DNA from: CAZAPO01 sp044841755
GTDB taxonomy: Bacteria > Bacteroidota > Bacteroidia > Flavobacteriales > Flavobacteriaceae
DNA length: 64,000 bases
Reading direction: 5' to 3'
Assembly (NCBI GenBank): GCA_044841755.1
Contig: JAXOFM010000004.1
Span: 1-64,000 of the forward strand
A program made the translations under genes and the position numbers. Positions 61,253 to 64,000 of the stretch are shown here, piece by piece. Numbering within the stretch: position 1 is the first letter of the stretch; each line of letters begins with the position of its first letter. The notes below the pieces were generated by a model. The model was not told the DNA's origin and did no database searches. It saw nothing but the letters and a program-made list of their open reading frames with translations.

Positions 61253-62157
61253 TGAGTGATTACCAATTAAGTTATTTAGATGAGTTAGAATCTGAAGCAA
61301 TTTATATACTGAGAGAAGTATATTCAATATTTAGTAACCCCGTTATATTGTTCTCAGGAGGTAAAGACTCTATCGTGGTAACACATTTGGCAAAAAAAGC
61401 TTTCTATCCAGCTAAAATTCCATTTAGCTTATTGCATATTGATACAGGCCATAATTTTAAAGAAACAATTGAATTTCGAGATAAGCTAGTAAGAGAGTTA
61501 GATGTTAACTTGATAGTTTCTTCAGTTCAAGATTGGATAGATAAAGGCAGGGTGACTGAGGAGAAAGGAATATTTAAAACACGAAATAAATTACAAATAG
61601 TAACCCTTCTAGACACCATTAAAGAAAATAATATAGACTGTGCAATTGGTGGCGCAAGAAGAGATGAAGAAAAATCCAGAGCTAAAGAGCGTATTTTTTC
61701 TCATAGGAATAAGAGAGGCGAATGGGACCCTAAAAATCAAAGACCAGAGCTTTGGACATTATATAATGGTAGCTGTTTTAAAGGTGAGCACTTTAGAGTA
61801 TTTCCAATTAGTAATTGGACAGAAATAGATGTATGGAATTATATAAAAAAAGAGAATATAGAAATACCATCTTTATATTTAGCGCACGATAGAAATGTTA
61901 TTTGGAGAAATAATAGTTGGGTTCCTTATTCAGAGTTTTTAGAATTGATGGAGAATGAAAAAGTAGTAAAAAAGTGCGTACGATTTAGAACGTTAGGAGA
62001 TATTACTATAACTGGTGGTATAGAATCTAATGCAAATACTATAAACAAAGTCTTAAATGAGGTTTCAAGAATGAAAATTACAGAGAGAGGTAATAGAGTA
62101 GATGATAAAGAATCAGATACATCAATGGAAGATAGAAAACGTCTAGGGTATTTTTGA
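61252..62157 (+). CDS. cysD: Sulfate adenylyltransferase small subunit CysD
   Basis: CysD forms ATP sulfurylase with CysN and makes APS from sulfate and ATP. The 301-residue PP-loop enzyme has FSGGKDS (34-40), LLHIDTGHNF, GGARRDEEKSRAKER, FPISNWTEIDVW and the C-terminal VRFRTLGDITITGGIES. It ends in the conserved MEDRKRLGYF. Length is standard. cysN begins 1 base after the stop, so the pair is coupled. Confidence 0.96.
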   Translation: MSDYQLSYLDELESEAIYILREVYSIFSNPVILFSGGKDSIVVTHLAKKAFYPAKIPFSLLHIDTGHNFKETIEFRDKLVRELDVNLIVSSVQDWIDKGRVTEEKGIFKTRNKLQIVTLLDTIKENNIDCAIGGARRDEEKSRAKERIFSHRNKRGEWDPKNQRPELWTLYNGSCFKGEHFRVFPISNWTEIDVWNYIKKENIEIPSLYLAHDRNVIWRNNSWVPYSEFLELMENEKVVKKCVRFRTLGDITITGGIESNANTINKVLNEVSRMKITERGNRVDDKESDTSMEDRKRLGYF

Positions 62158-62158
62158 G

Positions 62159-63394
62159 ATGAACAACCAAAAACAGTTAATAAGATTTGCTACTGTTGGT
62201 AGTGTGGATGATGGTAAGAGTACATTGATTGGGAGACTACTTTTAGATTCTAAATCAATTTTTGAAGATCAATTAAAGTCAGTTGAAAAAGTTAGTGCTA
62301 ATAATGAAATTGATTTAGCTTTATTTACTGATGGATTAAAAGAAGAAAGAGATAGAGGAATAACAATTGATGTTGCGTATAGATATTTTTCTACTCCAAA
62401 AAATAAATTTATCATAGCCGATTCACCAGGGCACATAGAATTTACAAGGAATATGTTTACCGCAGTTTCTACATCAAATGCAATAATTGTATTAATTGAT
62501 GCTAGAAATGGCATTGTAGAGCAAACTATAAGACATACATTCATCGCCTCGTTATTAAATGTAGACCATGCCATAGTCTGTATTAATAAAATGGATTTGG
62601 TCAATTATTCTGAAAAAACGTTTACAAGAGTTGTTAATGAATTTGAGTATTTGTTGTCTGAAACCGAATTACAAAACATTACCTATATACCAACTAGTGC
62701 CATAAAGGGAGATAATATTGTTGAGTGTTCTAAAAATATGGATTGGTATAATGGAGCTCCTTTGTTAAATGTTTTAGAAACATTAAATACGTTTAATAAT
62801 GTTAAGAATGATAACGCACGTTTTCCCGTACAAACAATTATAGAATCCAATGATTACAAAGGATATGCTGGTAGAATTGTAAGTGGAGTTTTTGAAGTTG
62901 ATGATAGTGTAACTGTTCTTCCATCTGGTATTAACGCGAAAATCAAGAGTATTAATGCGTTTGAAAAAAAACTTACAAAAGCATATGCTCCAATGTCAGT
63001 TTTAATTACTCTAGATAATGATATGAATATTTCAAGAGGAGATATGATTGTGCAGGAGAAAAAACAATCTAAATTGTGCAAAAATATTGAAGTGGTTCTT
63101 TGTTGGTTAAGTGATGACCCACTTTCAGAAAATACAAGACTATTAATACAACATACTACTGCTAGGCAAGAGGTGGCCATAGAAGAGGTTGTTTATAAAA
63201 TAAATATTGACTCTCTTAAGAAAGATTATCAAGATAAAAGTATGAGGGTAAATGATATTTGTAGGGTAAATTTAAAAACTGCTAAACCTCTGATTCTTGA
63301 TCCTTATAAGGAAAATAAGTCAACAGGGAGTTTTATTTTAATTGATGAAAGAACTAAGAATACTGTAGGAGCTGGGGTAATCCTAAAAAGATAA
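62159..63394 (+). CDS. cysN: Sulfate adenylyltransferase large subunit CysN
   Basis: CysN is the GTPase subunit that drives APS formation by CysD. The 411-residue elongation-factor-like protein has G1 GSVDDGKST (14-22), the switch motif RGITIDVAYRYF, G3 DSPGH, G4 NKMDLV and G5-like PTSAIKGDN, followed by two beta-barrel domains. DSPGHIEFTRNM differs slightly from the more usual DTPGHEQYTRNM. There is no fused CysC domain, consistent with the separate cysC in the operon. A terminator-like hairpin follows. Confidence 0.95.
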   Translation: MNNQKQLIRFATVGSVDDGKSTLIGRLLLDSKSIFEDQLKSVEKVSANNEIDLALFTDGLKEERDRGITIDVAYRYFSTPKNKFIIADSPGHIEFTRNMFTAVSTSNAIIVLIDARNGIVEQTIRHTFIASLLNVDHAIVCINKMDLVNYSEKTFTRVVNEFEYLLSETELQNITYIPTSAIKGDNIVECSKNMDWYNGAPLLNVLETLNTFNNVKNDNARFPVQTIIESNDYKGYAGRIVSGVFEVDDSVTVLPSGINAKIKSINAFEKKLTKAYAPMSVLITLDNDMNISRGDMIVQEKKQSKLCKNIEVVLCWLSDDPLSENTRLLIQHTTARQEVAIEEVVYKINIDSLKKDYQDKSMRVNDICRVNLKTAKPLILDPYKENKSTGSFILIDERTKNTVGAGVILKR

Positions 63395-63482
63395 AAAATT
63401 TAGATTGATACTAAAACTTTAGCAAACAATTTAGCTGAGATACCATTCTCACTTTTCACTGCCCCGAACTTAATCCCGTTTT

Positions 63483-63520
63483 CAAAGCGAACCTTTAAGG
63501 GGAGTTTGTCGCTTTTTTAT
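63483..63520 (+). terminator. Probable terminator behind cysN
   Basis: AAAGCGA (63484-63490) pairs with TCGCTTT (63509-63515) around a purine-rich loop, followed by TTTATT. The stem is moderate. Confidence 0.6.
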
Positions 63521-63557
63521 TTATTTTAGATGACATAACCAACGTGTTCTTCTTTCA

Positions 63558-64000
63558 ATGGAAAATCAAACTATTATTCTAATTGTCATGTGTATTTACA
63601 TGATACTATTAATTGCTTTTGGAATATACCAAGGACAAAAAGTAAAGACAGGAAGTGATTTTGCTATTGCAGGGAGAAAATTACCTGGTTGGGTGGCAGC
63701 TTTGTCTGAAAGAGCTACAGGAGAGTCTTCATGGGCTTTGCTTGGCTTGCCAGGAGCAGCATATGCCACAGGGTTAATGGAGGTTTGGGTAGCCATTGGA
63801 TGTGTTTTAGGAATTATTTTAGCTTGGGTTCTACTAGCTTCAAGATTACGAAAAGAAGCAGAAATATATAGTGCTGATACGTTTACAGATTATATAGCGA
63901 AGCGACATGGAGAGGTAGGGAAATGGATTAGAATAGTTGGGAGCTTAACCATAGTTTTTTTCTTTTTCTTTTATGTTGGAGCACAGTTTATAGGAGGAGG
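63558..64000 (+). CDS. Sodium:solute symporter (SSS/PutP-like), 5' part
   Basis: The reading frame from the ATG at 63558 stays open to the window edge (147 codons). It begins with a hydrophobic helix (ENQTIILIVMCIYMILLIAFGIY), then KTGSDFAIAGRKLPGWVAALSERATGESSWALLGLPG, the sodium-binding first repeat of PutP-like symporters, and further helices. The protein would co-transport a small organic solute, such as proline, with sodium. The rest lies beyond the window, so the subfamily cannot be fixed. It is separated from cysN by a probable terminator, so it may not belong to the sulfate operon. Confidence 0.88.
   Translation, partial: MENQTIILIVMCIYMILLIAFGIYQGQKVKTGSDFAIAGRKLPGWVAALSERATGESSWALLGLPGAAYATGLMEVWVAIGCVLGIILAWVLLASRLRKEAEIYSADTFTDYIAKRHGEVGKWIRIVGSLTIVFFFFFYVGAQFIGG

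Noticed and set aside
63417..63520. Stretch with pieces like a TPP riboswitch (CTGAGATACC, GAAC..ATC, GCGAACC) between cysN and the symporter gene
   Set aside because: The 5' GGGGTGC strand that pairs in the TPP aptamer is missing, and the order and spacing of the other parts do not fold into the known aptamer. The downstream gene gives no thiamine link. The 3' part is better read as the hairpin behind cysN.
59527..63550. Genomic island inserted at tRNA-Arg (sulfate genes)
   Set aside because: No copy of the tRNA 3' end is found downstream, and there is no integrase. The sulfate genes may have been acquired, but not demonstrably by this route.
1..64000. CRISPR arrays, insertion sequences, prophage or toxin-antitoxin genes
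   Set aside because: No spaced direct-repeat array, transposase, integrase, phage structural gene or toxin-antitoxin pair was seen on either strand.

Overview
The window is about 64 kb of low-GC DNA from a member of the Bacteroidota, almost certainly a flavobacterium (Flavobacteriaceae) and probably marine. The evidence is the gliding and type IX secretion genes (gldJ, porU, porV), a protein with a C-terminal secretion-type tail, lipoprotein signals of the Bacteroidetes kind, promoters of the TTTG / TAnnTTTG type in place of the E. coli type, and a flavobacterial division and cell-wall cluster. Nearly every gene belongs to a recognisable family. There is no prophage, insertion sequence or CRISPR array.

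Layout. 1-110: the 3' end of a 5S rRNA gene and its terminator. 141-10165: an AsmA-like envelope protein, acyl-CoA dehydrogenase, anhydro-MurNAc kinase, a Glu/Leu/Phe/Val dehydrogenase, an NhaD antiporter, and an ExbB-ExbD-TonB energy-transduction operon ending in folC. 10228-13775: tRNA-Val and a galK-galM-galE operon, facing a lipoprotein sulfatase. 15247-23756: murF and gldJ on the minus strand, divergent from porU and porV. 23830-27047: cytidine deaminase and pyruvate dehydrogenase E1-alpha and E2. 27121-37086: an unusual AraC-type regulator, an M28 peptidase with an SDR, a very large secreted protein joining FG-GAP repeats to a vanadium-haloperoxidase-like domain, an NTF2-like protein, a D-threonine-aldolase-like enzyme, a SprT-like protein and a mannose-1-phosphate guanylyltransferase. 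37117-43264: a DUF389 membrane protein, an MlaF/MlaE-type lipid transporter pair, a PafA-like phosphatase, EngB and an alpha/beta hydrolase.

43515-58918 is the complete dcw cluster on one strand: mraZ, rsmH, ftsL-like, a PASTA penicillin-binding protein, murE, mraY, murD, ftsW, murG, murC, ftsQ, ftsA, ftsZ. Genes overlap or touch, an MraZ operator of three GTGG repeats lies in front, and a strong terminator lies behind ftsZ. Only murF is missing from the block, and it lies beside gldJ. Five genes of the cluster start with TTG or GTG.

After ftsZ come a YqeY-like protein, tRNA-Arg, a sulfate-activation operon (cysQ-cysC-cysD-cysN, no reductase) and the 5' part of a sodium:solute symporter cut by the window edge.

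The points most worth following are the FG-GAP/haloperoxidase fusion, the out-of-frame coding remains in front of the amino-acid dehydrogenase, the AraC regulator whose N-terminus resembles a degenerate nucleotide cyclase, a stem-loop between porU and porV, and a SprT-like gene that looks leaderless. I found no convincing wholly new multi-gene system; most of the window is core genome. All family assignments come from reading motifs, without database searches.
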